Assembly (NCBI RefSeq): GCF_000003605.2
Contig: NW_003140812.1
Location: 144,306 to 163,308, forward strand
Length of the DNA stretch: 19,003 nt
DNA from: Saccoglossus kowalevskii
Lineage: Eukaryota > Hemichordata > Enteropneusta > Harrimaniidae
Reading direction: 5' to 3'
Part shown: in pieces, positions 1-9,959 of the stretch
Layout: each line of letters opens with the position of its first letter
Numbering within the stretch: position 1 is the first letter of the stretch
Program-made: the position numbers and the translations under genes
The notes under the pieces: generated by a model
Told to the model about the DNA's origin: nothing
Seen by the model: only the letters and a program-made list of their open reading frames with translations
Database searches by the model: none

Positions 1-187
1 TATGAAATGGACAGAGATGAAATGAGTGCCTATTTCGGTGTTATCATAAATTAGAAACCAAGTGAATTGTAAATAAAATGTGTGTTTTTTTTTTAAATGA
101 AATGAAACTACAGTGTCCTAGTCTTCTTTTCCCTGTGTACATGTCAACCTACCTGGCTCACACTGAATTGGTAAAAAGTTTTGGGTA

Positions 188-556
188 ATGGGAGTACAAA
201 TATGCAAATTAGTAATGGGCCCTGCAACATTGTTGCAACAAAGTATCTATGGTGTGCAAAGGGTTAAGGTAGCGGGACTATTATTTGCATACTTGTTTTC
301 ATCTTCTAATGAAAAACATAAACTCTTAGAAAACGTTGATGAAGTCATAGCAAAGATTTTCAAGCTTGTTTATCTGCACAAGCGATTTGTTTTCCCATCA
401 AGGTCTGTTTTAACATGTGTAGGGAAATCCAAATGTGTAAGGCTATTGGAAACCAAAAAAATAAAAGAATGGGATAGCTATAGTTCGATAAAATCGGCAG
501 ATGAAAACATTAAAATCAATGATTTTTTTCAGTGGCTGTGTGACCACGGTTACTAA
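188..556 (+). other. Unrecognised 122-residue open reading frame
   Basis: This is the longest ATG-initiated plus-strand frame in the window. It begins MGVQICKLVMG and has a lysine-rich, hydrophilic C-terminal half ending FFQWLCDHGY. I recognise no family, catalytic motif, signal peptide or clear membrane span. It lies inside intron 2 of the minus-strand ADAM-like gene, so a host exon is not expected here. It could be a relic of a mobile element, an exon of an antisense gene, or chance. The stop codon sits in the loop of a hairpin at 543-564. Confidence 0.15.
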
Positions 557-564
557 ACCGTGGT
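543..564. repeat. Short perfect hairpin
   Basis: A 9-bp inverted repeat (ACCACGGTT at 543-551, AACCGTGGT at 556-564) is separated by 4 bases. It overlaps the end of the ORF at 188-556. It may mark a small-element terminus, but no partner repeat was found. Confidence 0.5.
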
Positions 565-1517
565 GTGACTTTGTGTCTGACACATTCATATGCAAATGAC
601 TAATCTGTGAAATAAACAGGAGCAGAGACAAACCTCTCAAATGTTTGGAAACACTCATTGTGTGTCAGATAGCTACTGATAACACATCCTAACATTGCTT
701 TGTCTTGAGATAATCTTTTAAACTTAAAGGCACACAAATTAAACCTGTGTTGTTGATTTTAGAAAACACTACTGAAGCTGCCTTGCTTCCTTCAGAAAAT
801 CTACATTTTAACCAACTTACATGACATTCTAGGTTACGTTGACTTTGTCAGATGAAAGTTTATAGTGCATTTCATCAATTAATAAATAAATGTGGAAATC
901 GTAATTTTCAACACAAATAATAGTCTCGCTACCTTAAATTGTTATTATGTGCTGGATTGTGATAGACCTGTTAATAAAAGGTAGTCCTTTGGGAAAATAA
1001 ATAAACTTAACTAAAATTAAATAAAAATAGGCCAATGGCCTGTTGCTCAACGGCTATTGTACAAAAGATTAGTGCTGTATATGCCACAACTTTTCGTTTA
1101 AATTTGTATTTTTAAATGAAATATTGCCAAACAACCACACAAAGTTGTCAATGGAATAATAAACACATGTATGCCTAACACCAAAGCATTGAAAATAGTG
1201 GTTAGTTGAAATTCCAATTTTAACCAAAAATGACAAAAATATTTGCCAAAATTAGAGAATTAAAGATGTGGCAATGGGATGAACAAATCTAGTATATGTC
1301 AACACAAGGTACACACTTAAGTATCAAAGCATTCAGGTTACCGGTTTTGAAGAAGAAAATAGAATGTTTGACCAAAAATGACCATTTTAAAATATTCTGA
1401 ACTGATTTCAGGTCGGGTCATTTTTTTTTCATTATTTTCGCCTCAAGTTTCTTCCTTTACTGTTGATGGGTCCCGAAACTATTTCATCTATTATTTTGAG
1501 GGCTATGGTTCGAAAAT

Positions 1518-1653
1518 GGTCGATTTCACAACGAAAACCGTGTGAAATGGGAAAACTATGACGCCTTATGACTTCACGATAACTTATTCAAGATGGCGGC
1601 AAACACGGGAATTTCGCTGTAGTTTTCCCGCGGTTTTCGTCTTGAAATCGACC
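1518..1653. mobile_element. Foldback/MITE-like element of about 136 bp
   Basis: The left arm (1518-1540) and the inverse of the right arm (1631-1653) match at 21 of 23 positions, both starting GGTCGATTTCA. After a short gap the inverted match continues through GGGAAAACTA on the left and TAGTTTTCCC on the right. The arms therefore reach about 1563 and 1617 and enclose only about 50 bp. The interior contains AAGATGGCGGC (1590-1600), which matches the YY1-type core. I could not define a target-site duplication, so the superfamily is open. The ORF at 1558-1908 runs out of this element and is not a gene. Confidence 0.6.
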
Positions 1654-2531
1654 AATTATTATTATAACAAATCGTTGCACTCAAGCATGCACATATTGCA
1701 CATGCCACTATTCTATCTAACATGTTCTCATTTGATTTTCCTTAAAAGGGAACCTTCCAAGCCAATGGATTGCACCAAAGAATCATGGGACACTATTGTT
1801 TATCTCGTTTACAATGTTAATCTACCCTTTGTTATCGATTGTAATTTTAATCCAGAAAGTAACTGGAAGTGCCCCTTTAACCATTTTACCCCCAGGTACC
1901 CCACCTAAAATTCAATTTTCCTACAGTTTCTTCCAACTAACCCAAATGAAATATAACCCAAGGTCAAAATATACAAAGCATACAAATGTACATCCTTCAA
2001 CAAAACTATGTCATTACTTGCACTTCCACAAATCAAGGAAATGAACTAGGCTTCCCTCTGTTCCTGCCATTGTATATCTTAAATTAAAACCATATTTGGA
2101 AATGTAATTTTCAAAATTTCCTGTGAGATGATGCTGTACATAGTATCAGAGAATCACAGTATTTCCACAGTCACTGACACACCATCATAAAGTAAATTTA
2201 CAATTATACACCATGTCTTATAGCATAATTTACTAAAAAATAAAAATAAATAACTTAATAAACTAATGACAAGAGAAAATAACTCTGCAACATTCTTTCA
2301 ATTCACTTTTTAATTTTTTTTATTAAAACTTTTGGTCAACAGAAAATTATTATGCCCATCTGGTGCATTCTTAATTAACACATGTAAAATCATAGAAAAA
2401 TAGATAAAAATGTGCAAGATATTGCACTAAATTTGTTGCAGTATTCAACCTTTTGAGCTGTAATTTTGTTTTTTTCACTCAAAATGGGTCAATTTTTTTT
2501 TATATTTTTTTGTGAATCTAACTTGATTTTG

Positions 2532-2625
2532 GACTGAACAGACAAAATGTGACATTGCTTCTAGTTTTTAAACAAAAAATTAAAAATCAACATTTTTTGA
2601 GGGAAAAGTGCAGACTATAAATGGA
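2532..2625. repeat. Diverged dispersed repeat, inverted relative to 3637-3735
   Basis: AACAGACAAAAT and AGTGCAGACTATAAAT occur here in the same order and at similar spacing as in the reverse complement of 3637-3735. The sequence between them, including a run before ACATTTTTTGAG, is only loosely similar. This suggests two old copies of one repeat in opposite orientation. Boundaries are approximate. Confidence 0.35.
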
Positions 2626-2802
2626 ACTATTTTCTGGGTGGTGCCTGAAATTAACTTTGGCGCTCAGAGGGATAAAGAGATAAAAGGATAACTTCTACTT
2701 TATGTACAGATATTTAAAAGTTATTACATAACAACCATGAGATGTTGCATTGTTTTAATGAGTTATCTCATTATTTACCAAGAGATACTTGATAATACTT
2801 AC

Positions 2803-2918
2803 TATTGTTTGCGTAGAAATATCTCTTTTCAATCTTCCTTCTAACCTGTGTACAGTAAAAACTTCATAATAATTTAATTTCTGTAACTGTCTGCTCACAG
2901 AGTCATCATTGAAAAAAT
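2803..2918 (-). CDS. ADAM-family metalloprotease, coding exon 2 (start of prodomain)
   Basis: Read on the minus strand, a polypyrimidine tract and AG at 2919-2920 precede the exon, and a consensus GTAAGT donor (2802-2797) follows it. The exon is 116 nt: it takes one base from the previous exon and ends on a codon boundary. With the split aspartate it encodes 39 residues, including KLNYYEVF and LKRDISTQT. The pattern of a tyrosine-containing sheet start, then HR, then a basic KRD before a Ser/Thr stretch, is what I know from the beginning of ADAM17/ADAM10 prodomains. These act in the secretory pathway to keep a zinc protease latent. The catalytic, disintegrin and membrane regions would lie beyond the left edge. 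Exon structure is well supported. Family assignment is moderate, and the choice between ADAM17 and ADAM10 is only a preference. Confidence 0.6.
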
Positions 2919-2920
2919 CT

Positions 2921-4350
2921 GAAAAAAACAAACAAAAAACAATATTTAACATATTTGGTAGTAATGGTTATTTAACCATTCCACAATCAAACATTTTCTC
3001 TTTTTAAATTCTGTTGCTAGCTATGTTGGTGAATTTTGAATAAGAGACCTGGCTTTCTAACACTACTACTATGGTATATATGACTTGGCTGGTTCTGTTG
3101 TGCCACAGTCAGCTGGCGCACACGTGATAATAAAATAAATACGATATTTACTATATGGGGGCCGCTTTCTTGAATGATGCATAAAACTAAATAAGAGACA
3201 AGTTGTGAAACGCGTTTTTCAGATTTCTACAAATCAGGACAAAAATACCAATCTTTCACAAAAATATGGTCCGTTGGGGTTATATTAAGCCAACCGATAA
3301 CAAAATTCGACCCAATTCATCGTTTTTGTGTGGAAAAATCCCTTGCATACGAACACCTAATTACGCAATATACTGTATCGTCATATTGAATAGTTACAGG
3401 TGAATAGGCACAACATGTCAGGGTTTTCAGTTACTGTCAAGCATTTCAGAATACATGCATGGTAGAGGCAAAGAACATTGCGGAGAAGTGAAAGCAGACA
3501 CTTTAATTTTGAAGCTGTCAGAAATATTTATAAAACTTAACTTCATGGAATTAAATGTTATATATACAATACCACCACCTCTAAACTTTTCACCACAAGT
3601 TCATCTTTTCATCACAAATTCACAAAGTAGTCATATTTATAGTCTGCACTTTCCTTCAGAAGATTAGGACAAAAGTAGCCACATTTTTTGAGTAAAAACT
3701 GAAAATTGACTCATATTTTGTCTGTTGGCTTCTAAATTAGGTTTTATTTCCAAAAATATTGAACAATACAAGAAAAAAGTGCTGACAAATTTGGACAAAA
3801 ATGATGTACACCTAAAATATCAAAGACATCAAGCCAGTAGTTTTTTAAGAATTCAAAAATATCACGTTGTACTGAAACCGACAAACACATTCACTAAAAA
3901 TAGAGAACTAATGATAATCATCATGAAATAAACAAATCTGACACAGGTCCATCCAAGTTTAACATGTATGTATCAAGTAATAAAGCAAATAGGTAGTTTT
4001 CAAGAACTTGAATTTTTTTTGTTATCAACAATACACAATAATCAACATGAACAATATTTATCATTTTCACATCTGTTTTTTTGTGTCCCTTTATATTGAC
4101 ATAAACTTCGGCATTGTAAGTAAAAAACAGATGACATCATGTTATGCCTCCGTAAACAGGTTAAAATATGACAACACCGGTGACAATTCACAAAATTGTA
4201 GTGCCACAGTCAACTGTATTACATATATTTATCTTATTTCAAACTAAATGTATCAGTGAAGGTTGTTATATTGACCTGTAATCGTTGTTAAACTTCATAT
4301 ATGCCTATTGGTTCCAGGGTTCTGCCGAGCCTGATTTGAGTGCTGGTCGC
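2921..4350. other. Intronic stretch without a recognised gene
   Basis: Apart from the weak dispersed-repeat copy at 3637-3735, I see only AT-rich unique-looking sequence. The short ORFs at 3455-3667, 3725-3931 and 4008-4247 have low-complexity, AT-driven translations and no flanking splice signals that I could pair. Confidence 0.5.
3637..3735. repeat. Diverged dispersed repeat, inverse of 2532-2625
   Basis: Its reverse complement shares the ordered blocks AACAGACAAAAT and AGTGCAGACTATAAAT with 2532-2625. Similarity between blocks is weak, so this is an old or chance-inflated match. Confidence 0.35.
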
Positions 4351-4352
4351 TA

Positions 4353-4400
4353 ATTAATATTCATGAGGTCATTAATATTCATGAGCTAATTAATATTCAT
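4353..4400. repeat. 18-bp tandem repeat, 2.7 copies
   Basis: ATTAATATTCATGAGGTC, then ATTAATATTCATGAGCTA, then ATTAATATTCAT follow each other without spacing. The first 15 bases of the two full units are identical. The unit contains TTAATATTCATGA, which is itself partly self-complementary. Confidence 0.85.
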
Positions 4401-5594
4401 TTTCCCATTCTACTAGCTTTTAACTTTTATTTTAAATATTTCAATGGAACCGTTCCAACATAGAGCTAACAAAAGATTTGCTGCATGTTCTAAGACATTT
4501 ATAAGCATTTATATTATTGTGACATTTTACATGGCCCAGAGTTGTCAACTATTATTGCTTGATTGAAAATATACACAAAAGACAGAGATACAATGTATAT
4601 GGTCAACCAAACTAATCAGCATCGTTATCTTGTGACTGCGGCAGGTGCCATATTTATGCCTCTTGTAAGAAATGCTGATGTGACAAGATTATGAGTTCCT
4701 TATCTTTTTAAATTAAGCTGACATAACGGTTTCTTTTATGCACAGATTATACATATATTGTTGGTAATGACCAATATTATGAAGGCTAGCTCCTCATTGG
4801 GAAAATCTCCAACCTAATACATGTACAAGACATTCGATGGCATTTTTCCGTATTTCATATTATAATACATTCCTAAAATATATATATATATATATTTACA
4901 AAACATGATTTATGATGCGAATAGCCTTTCTGTTCCTTAAAAATGATAAATCAACAGCATTCACCTCTGACACTACATTTCTGCCTCATAGCACCTGTGA
5001 CTTTTAGTACAATGGTATGACAACTAATCATGTAATTTGTATGGAAAAGACTCTTGTACTGTACCATGTGATATCCAAGGGGTGTAGTTGGCATTATTAC
5101 ATACTGATTACATATGTCATACTCCCTGCTTTCCTAAAAATTAATATGATTCAATTGTAGATTATTGTATCACATTTATTGTCATGCACCAATCTGATTA
5201 AAATCTGATGCATTTTATTTTATGTATTTTATTTTTACATTTTTTTTTATTATTTTTTTCATATTCTTTTGTTACATACTTTAGTATTTTTTTACTATCA
5301 ACACATAGTTGGTTTTGCAATTATCAAAACATTAAAAAACTATCAACAAATAAATAATAGATCAAAATAAAATAAAATTAAGTTAAATATACAGGCAAAA
5401 AAAAATGGAAAAAAAATGCAGAGACTAGGATCTTATCTTACATGTAATTAGATTGTGTCATGCGCCTACCCTATAAATAACTTTTATTTTTTACATTTAT
5501 AGCTCTTTAAAAGTATTAATTCTTTCATTGGATTTAACATCTGGCTGGCCATTTGTACAAAATCATTATTTATCCCCACACTCTAGTACATGTA
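4401..5594. other. Intronic stretch without a recognised gene
   Basis: AT-rich sequence with poly-T runs around 5220-5290. It holds a short TA microsatellite (about 4878-4895) and no ORF or splice-bounded exon that I can support. Confidence 0.5.
4878..4895. repeat. (TA)n microsatellite
   Basis: An uninterrupted run of TA dinucleotides of about 18 bp sits in AT-rich intron. Confidence 0.8.
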
Positions 5595-5734
5595 TATAAA
5601 CAATAACACTGACTATGAATAGAGTTTAATATGGGAGGTGTCATCAATTTTAGTTACTTCAGGTCTATAAACAATAACACTGACTATGAATAGAGTTTAA
5701 TATGGGAGGTGTCATCAATTTTAGTTACTTCAGG
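5595..5734. repeat. Near-perfect 71-bp tandem duplication
   Basis: The unit starting TATAAACAATAACACTGAC at 5595-5665 is repeated from 5666 to about 5734. I see no differences over the shared length, so the duplication is young or recently homogenised. The second copy ends exactly where an 11-bp stem-loop begins. The unit-end sequence CTTCAGGTCTAT reappears just after the loop. Confidence 0.9.
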
Positions 5735-5763
5735 CATGGAACTAAGGGTTTATAGTTCCATGC
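5734..5763. repeat. Perfect 11-bp stem-loop at the end of the duplication
   Basis: GCATGGAACTA (5734-5744) and its exact complement TAGTTCCATGC (5753-5763) flank an 8-base loop. The hairpin interrupts what would be the junction to a third 71-bp unit. Confidence 0.85.
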
Positions 5764-6480
5764 TTCAGGTCTATGCTTCACAGCAATTTGCTGGTGTAAT
5801 TTCCCCATGACAGACCATTGCTATGCCAACGGTCATAGAACCCTCAATAACATGGATTTAACATGGTTTTGTCACAAATTGTGAAGACCACACATGTGGA
5901 AAACAGATAAAATTGTTCCAGGGTAATCAGAAAATTTAGAATGGCAACTGCATTGTCCCTTTGTGTGTCAAGCCACATTAAGTAGCAATTTAATCATGCG
6001 ATGTTTACATGAATACAATTACTGTATTATTTTGCACAAGTGGTTGGTAGCATTTTTGATCTCATTTATCTAATGCATGATCATCTTCTTTTGCATACTT
6101 CATTGGGTACACACAACATGTATAAATCTTGTTATCTTTTTTTGTACGGTATATTTTTTTTTTCATTCAATAGTAATGTCCATGATAAAATTATTTTCTG
6201 GTTACAACTTTTTTTTTTACATGTTCTTAAAAATAAAAGATACTATTTCCTATATCTATGCCTTGTCTATACTGGTAATAAGCATAATAGATTGTACTTG
6301 TTGTTACTAAAAACAAAAGGCCATTAGCCCAAAGACCAAATATAATTTCATTTAATTATATAATAAAATTTATTAATAATTTGCATGGTATTAAAGAGTA
6401 CAGGAGTGGCACAATCAGATTGAAATAGGATCCTAATACTTTTTTCCAATTTTATTAAATATACGTTTTATTATTTGTTT
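5764..6480. other. Intronic stretch without a recognised gene
   Basis: The overlapping ORFs at 6040-6327 come from T-rich DNA and read as phenylalanine, leucine and tyrosine strings. I do not regard them as coding. No repeat boundary was found. Confidence 0.5.
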
Positions 6481-6509
6481 CTCTAGTATATTCGAAGAAC
6501 AGCTCAAAT

Positions 6510-6615
6510 ACAAGCATTTATAAAATCAAAAATCGTGTTGGCTTTTATACTGAATCATTAAAATGTTAGCTATTTCAACCACAGAACAATTTCTGTAATT
6601 TATGTGAGCACTACT
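6510..6615. repeat. Dispersed repeat related to the 18.3-18.7 kb tandem repeat
   Basis: The blocks TTATACTGAATCATTAAAATG and CTGTAATTTATGTGAG occur in the same order and spacing as near-matching blocks at about 18661-18730 (TTATACTTAATCATTAAAATG and CTGTAATTTATGTAAG). The repeat family is unnamed here and its ends are not resolved. Confidence 0.5.
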
Positions 6616-6964
6616 ATTTGAGAAAATATGGTAAATACTTTTTTGTTCAAAATTAATAAAGTAAAAATTAAAAGTTTGATATAAAAAAAAAAAACATTTT
6701 AGTTTTAATCAGATAGAAAAATGACACAAAAGGTTGAATCACGATACATGAATATTGAGAATGCTATCAGTCCATAGGCATACAAAACCTGGATGTGATT
6801 TTGGATACAATACTCTATGTACTTATTAGTGGTTTAAAGCAGACGTGGTAATATACCACCTGTTAATGAATTTACTTTAGCTATAAAGGTATCTTGTGTG
6901 TTTTTACATTCAAATTGTCTTTTTTGTAAAAGATACTACTATACAAGCTATGATTCATATTTTA

Positions 6965-6986
6965 CACAGACAGACAGACAGACAGA
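6965..6986. repeat. (ACAG)n microsatellite
   Basis: About five uninterrupted ACAG units. Confidence 0.85.
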
Positions 6987-7181
6987 TGTATACAAACTAT
7001 CTGCAGGCCAGGAAATATGTATGTCAGATTTAATAATATTTCCAGTAACTCGGATATTATTTTTTTCTGTATTTTATTCATTTAAATTGTACATTTTTAT
7101 TTAATTTTATACATATTCATTGTTTATTTTTTGATATCTTTGTAATGTCTGTTGATCATACTGTGTAATTTGTAATGAATG

Positions 7182-7268
7182 TAGAATAGAATAGAATAGA
7201 ATAGAATAGAAATAAATAAATAAAATAAAAATAAATAAAATAAAATAGGAATAAAATAAAAATAAAAC
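7182..7268. repeat. (AATAG)n / (AAATA)n compound microsatellite
   Basis: Pentanucleotide AATAG units pass into AAATA/AAAATA units. The sequence before it (CTGTGTAATTTGTAATGAATG) looks like the low-complexity 3' tail of a retroelement, but no reverse-transcriptase ORF is present to confirm this. The minus-strand ORF at 7107-7334 is a translation of this microsatellite. Confidence 0.8.
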
Positions 7269-7661
7269 ACACCCACAACTATACACCAGATAGTAAAACA
7301 TTAATCTTGTGTTAAGCATTTTGAATGATGGCATTTTTTTCTGCCATAATTTTGATGATAAATTATTTGCCCATTGTTAAAGTTATATATTTATCTATGA
7401 TTTTTTATTTCCTACAAGTACAGATAAGGAATTATGCCAAATTTTGTGAAAGCTAACAAAAGCCGACTTAGGATATCACTAAGTTGTATCACACAGGTTT
7501 TAAACATAAGTTGGCACCAAAAATCTCAATTTTCAACTCAAATTCAAGAATGAAAAAAAAAAAAATTTATTTGTTTCTGGTCAAGAGCGTTACAGGTTCA
7601 AACAGGCAGAAAAATTAAAAAAAAAAGAAAATTTTTAAAATGTCGTTCATTTCTATTATTT
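7269..7661. other. Intronic stretch without a recognised gene
   Basis: AT-rich sequence with an A-run near 7550-7565. No gene or bounded repeat is seen. Confidence 0.5.
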
Positions 7662-8290
7662 TGGCTCTGCTGTCGACTTTGTCGAGCGGAGCTTATCATA
7701 TGAGTGATTGTCCGTCGTCGTCCGTGTCAATGTTTTACTTTTTCGACGACTTCTTGAAAACTACAAGCCTGAATGCTTTGATACTTGGTGTATTTGTACC
7801 TTGGGTAGACCTCTCTCAGATTAGTTCATTTCATGATAATATCTTCAATTCTCTAATTTTGGTGAATATTTTTGTCATTTTTGGTAAAAAGTGATATTTT
7901 CAACTTCTTGTTAAAAACCGCATTTCCAATTGCGTTGATATTACATACAGTAATAGGTACTACATGTGGACATCTCTAAGATTTGTTCATTTTGTAATAT
8001 CTTTAGTTCTCTAATTTTGGTGAATATTTTTGTCATTTTTGGTAAAAAGTGATATTTTCGACTTCTTGTTGAAAACCGCTAGTCCAATTGCTTTGATATT
8101 AAACATATATAGGTACTACATGTGGACCTCTCTCAGATTTGTTCATTTTCTAATGATATCTTCAATTCCCTAATTTTGGTGAATATTTTTATAATTTTTG
8201 GTAAAAAGTGATATTTTCAACTTGTTAAAAACCGCAAGTCCAATTACTTTGATACTACATATATAGGTACTACATGTGGACCTCTCAATA
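7662..8290 (+). mobile_element. Hairpin-headed element with ~158-bp tandem units (truncated copy)
   Basis: It starts with a GC-rich imperfect hairpin (7663-7693: GCTCTGCTGTCGAC, then GTCGAGCGGAGCT) and GTCCGTCGTCGTCCGT. An internal tandem array follows, whose marker GTGATATTTTC recurs at 7891, 8049 and 8208, giving periods of 158 and 159. A diverged unit precedes these (about 7742-7890) and a partial unit ends near 8290. Each unit contains TCTAATTTTGGTGAATATTT and TACTACATGTGGACCTCTC. A second copy at 15992-16495 shares the head and the units. The layout resembles pearl/HINE-type non-autonomous elements of molluscs. No transposase is encoded, and the ORF at 7640-7894 is a by-product. Confidence 0.7.
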
Positions 8291-8683
8291 TATACATATA
8301 TACAATATATCAAGTAAACTAATTCTTTGAGGTTGATCAACATAGTTTAACGATAATCAACGCACAGAATGTACATAGGGGTGTATATTACATCCCCATG
8401 CAGTACACGGTTTATTTAAAAACTGTTGTTTCTATAATATTTTCATACATTGAAGTACCGGAAACCAGTTTCATATACAAACATCCAATACATGTTAATA
8501 CAGTTCAATAAAATTCTGACAACATATGTTATAGGATCATATACCAGGTAACAAGGCTACACATTGTTTACATTGTATCATAATGTCACTATTGATCCTC
8601 TACTTACAGGGTGACAGTTTTAGTAATTTAATATGGTGCAGTGATAATATTGTTTGAGATGCCAAAACGGCAACAATGCCAGC
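8291..8683. other. Intronic stretch without a recognised gene
   Basis: Begins with a TA-rich stretch (8287-8312), then unremarkable AT-rich sequence. No gene seen. Confidence 0.5.
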
Positions 8684-9064
8684 TACTGTAATGTACTTTA
8701 TTTTTCACTTGGAATTAATTTTCGCTATTTTCGCTGAATGATGAAGGAATGAGTGAAAATAAAATCCAGTGAATATACTTTTTTTCCTATATTTTACATT
8801 CAACATGTCAAAAATCAGTGAAAATAAATTCCAAAAAAAAACATTGAAAAAGTCTTTTCAGCGAAAATTTATTTTTGCTTGGAATTAGTTTTCGCTGAAG
8901 GAATGATGAAGGAATGACTGAAAATAAATTCCAGTGAATATACCTTTTTTCCTATATTTTACATTCAACATGTCATAAATCAGTGAAAATAAATTCCACA
9001 CAAAACACTTAAAAAGTCTTTTCAGCAAAAATTAATTCCAGCTAAAATAAAATATTTTAAAGTA
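8684..9064 (-). mobile_element. Dimeric MITE, two units sharing one terminus
   Basis: The sequence starts TACTGTA and ends AAAGTA. It matches the reverse orientation of the single MITEs at 11260-11472 and 11791-12002, but the internal sequence occurs twice. The marker CAACATGTCA lies at 8801 and again at 8966, a period of 165. The middle terminal repeat (about 8858-8900, CAGCGAAAATTTATTTTTGC then TTGGAATTAGTTTTCGC) serves both units. Nearly every block is built of TTTTCGC/GCGAAAA palindromic pieces. No coding capacity. More diverged from the other copies than those are from each other. Confidence 0.8.
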
Positions 9065-9153
9065 AGATACTAACTGCCTTGATATTGCTACTGGTTAGAT
9101 CAAACCATTTTTATGCGGGTGCTTTGTTTGGCCAAAAACACTCAGTAAGGGAA

Positions 9154-9571
9154 GACGTCAAAAGATCGATGTCAGATAAAAAACTTATTTGCTTTAGTTT
9201 GAGGATGGCCTCAAAAAGTTTCCATCCTACAAAAACGATTTTATTTTTTAATGAAGTCAAAAAAATCTTGGAGTAGTTCTATCCAATCATGGACAGAAAT
9301 AACCGAAAAGAAAAAAAAACACATCCAAGACGAGAAAATGGTTTGGTTCGAGTGTAAATATGTGCGTCAAATGAGGTGCATTTGTAAAGTCTTTTTACAC
9401 CCACTCGACAACCAACTGCTATGCAATACTACTGTTCGATTATCAATTTGTATTTAATGGTGAATGTAGTCTGACGCCATGACCAATATTTATCAATTAA
9501 GTTTCAGTGGGGGGTTCGAAAAAAAATAAAGAAATTAATTTCTTTTTATCTGACATCACTCTTTTGACGTC
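9154..9571. mobile_element. Possible DNA element bounded by 29-bp inverted repeats
   Basis: The arms 9154-9182 and 9543-9571 are inverse copies (GACGTCAAAAG, then GATGTCAGATAAAAA) with 2 mismatches in 29. Outside the arms the similarity fades, so the true ends may lie a little further out, near 9140 and 9585. No target-site duplication was identified. The interior includes TTTGAGG/CCTCAAA near 9196 and two overlapping short ORFs that I do not believe are genes. This could be a non-autonomous transposon or a chance survivor of an inverted duplication. Confidence 0.5.
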
Positions 9572-9904
9572 GTCTCTAAGCTAGTAACGAAATCTTGTTT
9601 GCAGAGAATACATTTTGTTGCTTGGATTGACAACACTTTGATTTACTAGCATGCGAGACTGCATCTGTTTGTAACATTTTGTGTAATTATCTTTGATAAC
9701 TTGACATGCAGCAATTTATATACGAGTGAATAAAATAAACTGAAAAGGAATTGCAATATGATAATCAACATTTCCCTCATAATAGTTTGTCAGCCTCTGC
9801 TAATTCTGGTTTGACATAAATTGTCCCAATCAGCCGATCAAACTAATGCAATTGTAATATCAAACATTAGATAAAGCAAAGTAAAAAGTACCAAGCCAAC
9901 TTAC

Positions 9905-9956
9905 CAAAACCTAATGCATTTATTGCGGAAACATTTCCAAATTGAAGGTCAAATTG
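9905..9956 (-). CDS. Candidate 52-nt exon, possible alternative start of the ADAM-like gene
   Basis: On the minus strand a T-rich tract ending TTTAG (AG at 9957-9958) is followed by 52 nt and a consensus donor GTAAGT (9904-9899). Only one of the three phases is open, and it reads QFDLQFGNVSAINALGFG in a coding-like composition. The exon starts on a codon boundary and ends in phase 1, so it would splice in frame into the exon at 2803-2918. It cannot sit between exons 1 and 2 as a cassette, because exon 1 ends in phase 1 and would read into TGA. It would therefore need a different upstream exon. I do not recognise the peptide. It may also be a chance pair of splice-like sites. Confidence 0.25.
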
Positions 9957-9959
9957 CTA

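Larger units (their letters stand above)
1..2802 (-). other. Intron 2 of the ADAM-like gene (partial)
   Basis: This stretch lies downstream, on the minus strand, of the exon at 2803-2918 and begins with a strong GTAAGT donor. It runs off the left edge. I searched the minus strand for a following prodomain exon and saw none that I could defend. The DNA is AT-rich with homopolymer runs. It holds the uncharacterised ORF at 188-556, a hairpin at 543-564 and a foldback element at 1518-1653. Nothing else here is supported. Confidence 0.5.

Noticed and set aside
6040-6327. Two overlapping hydrophobic ORFs that could be read as membrane proteins
   Set aside because: They are translations of T-rich low-complexity DNA. 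Both frames look hydrophobic for that reason alone.
7640-7894. ORF with a signal-peptide-like start
   Set aside because: It is read from the head and first unit of the tandem-repeat element. The frame is not maintained in the other units or in the second copy.
7662-8290. CRISPR array or bacterial repeat
   Set aside because: Units of ~158 bp are contiguous without unique spacers, and the surroundings are animal intron sequence.
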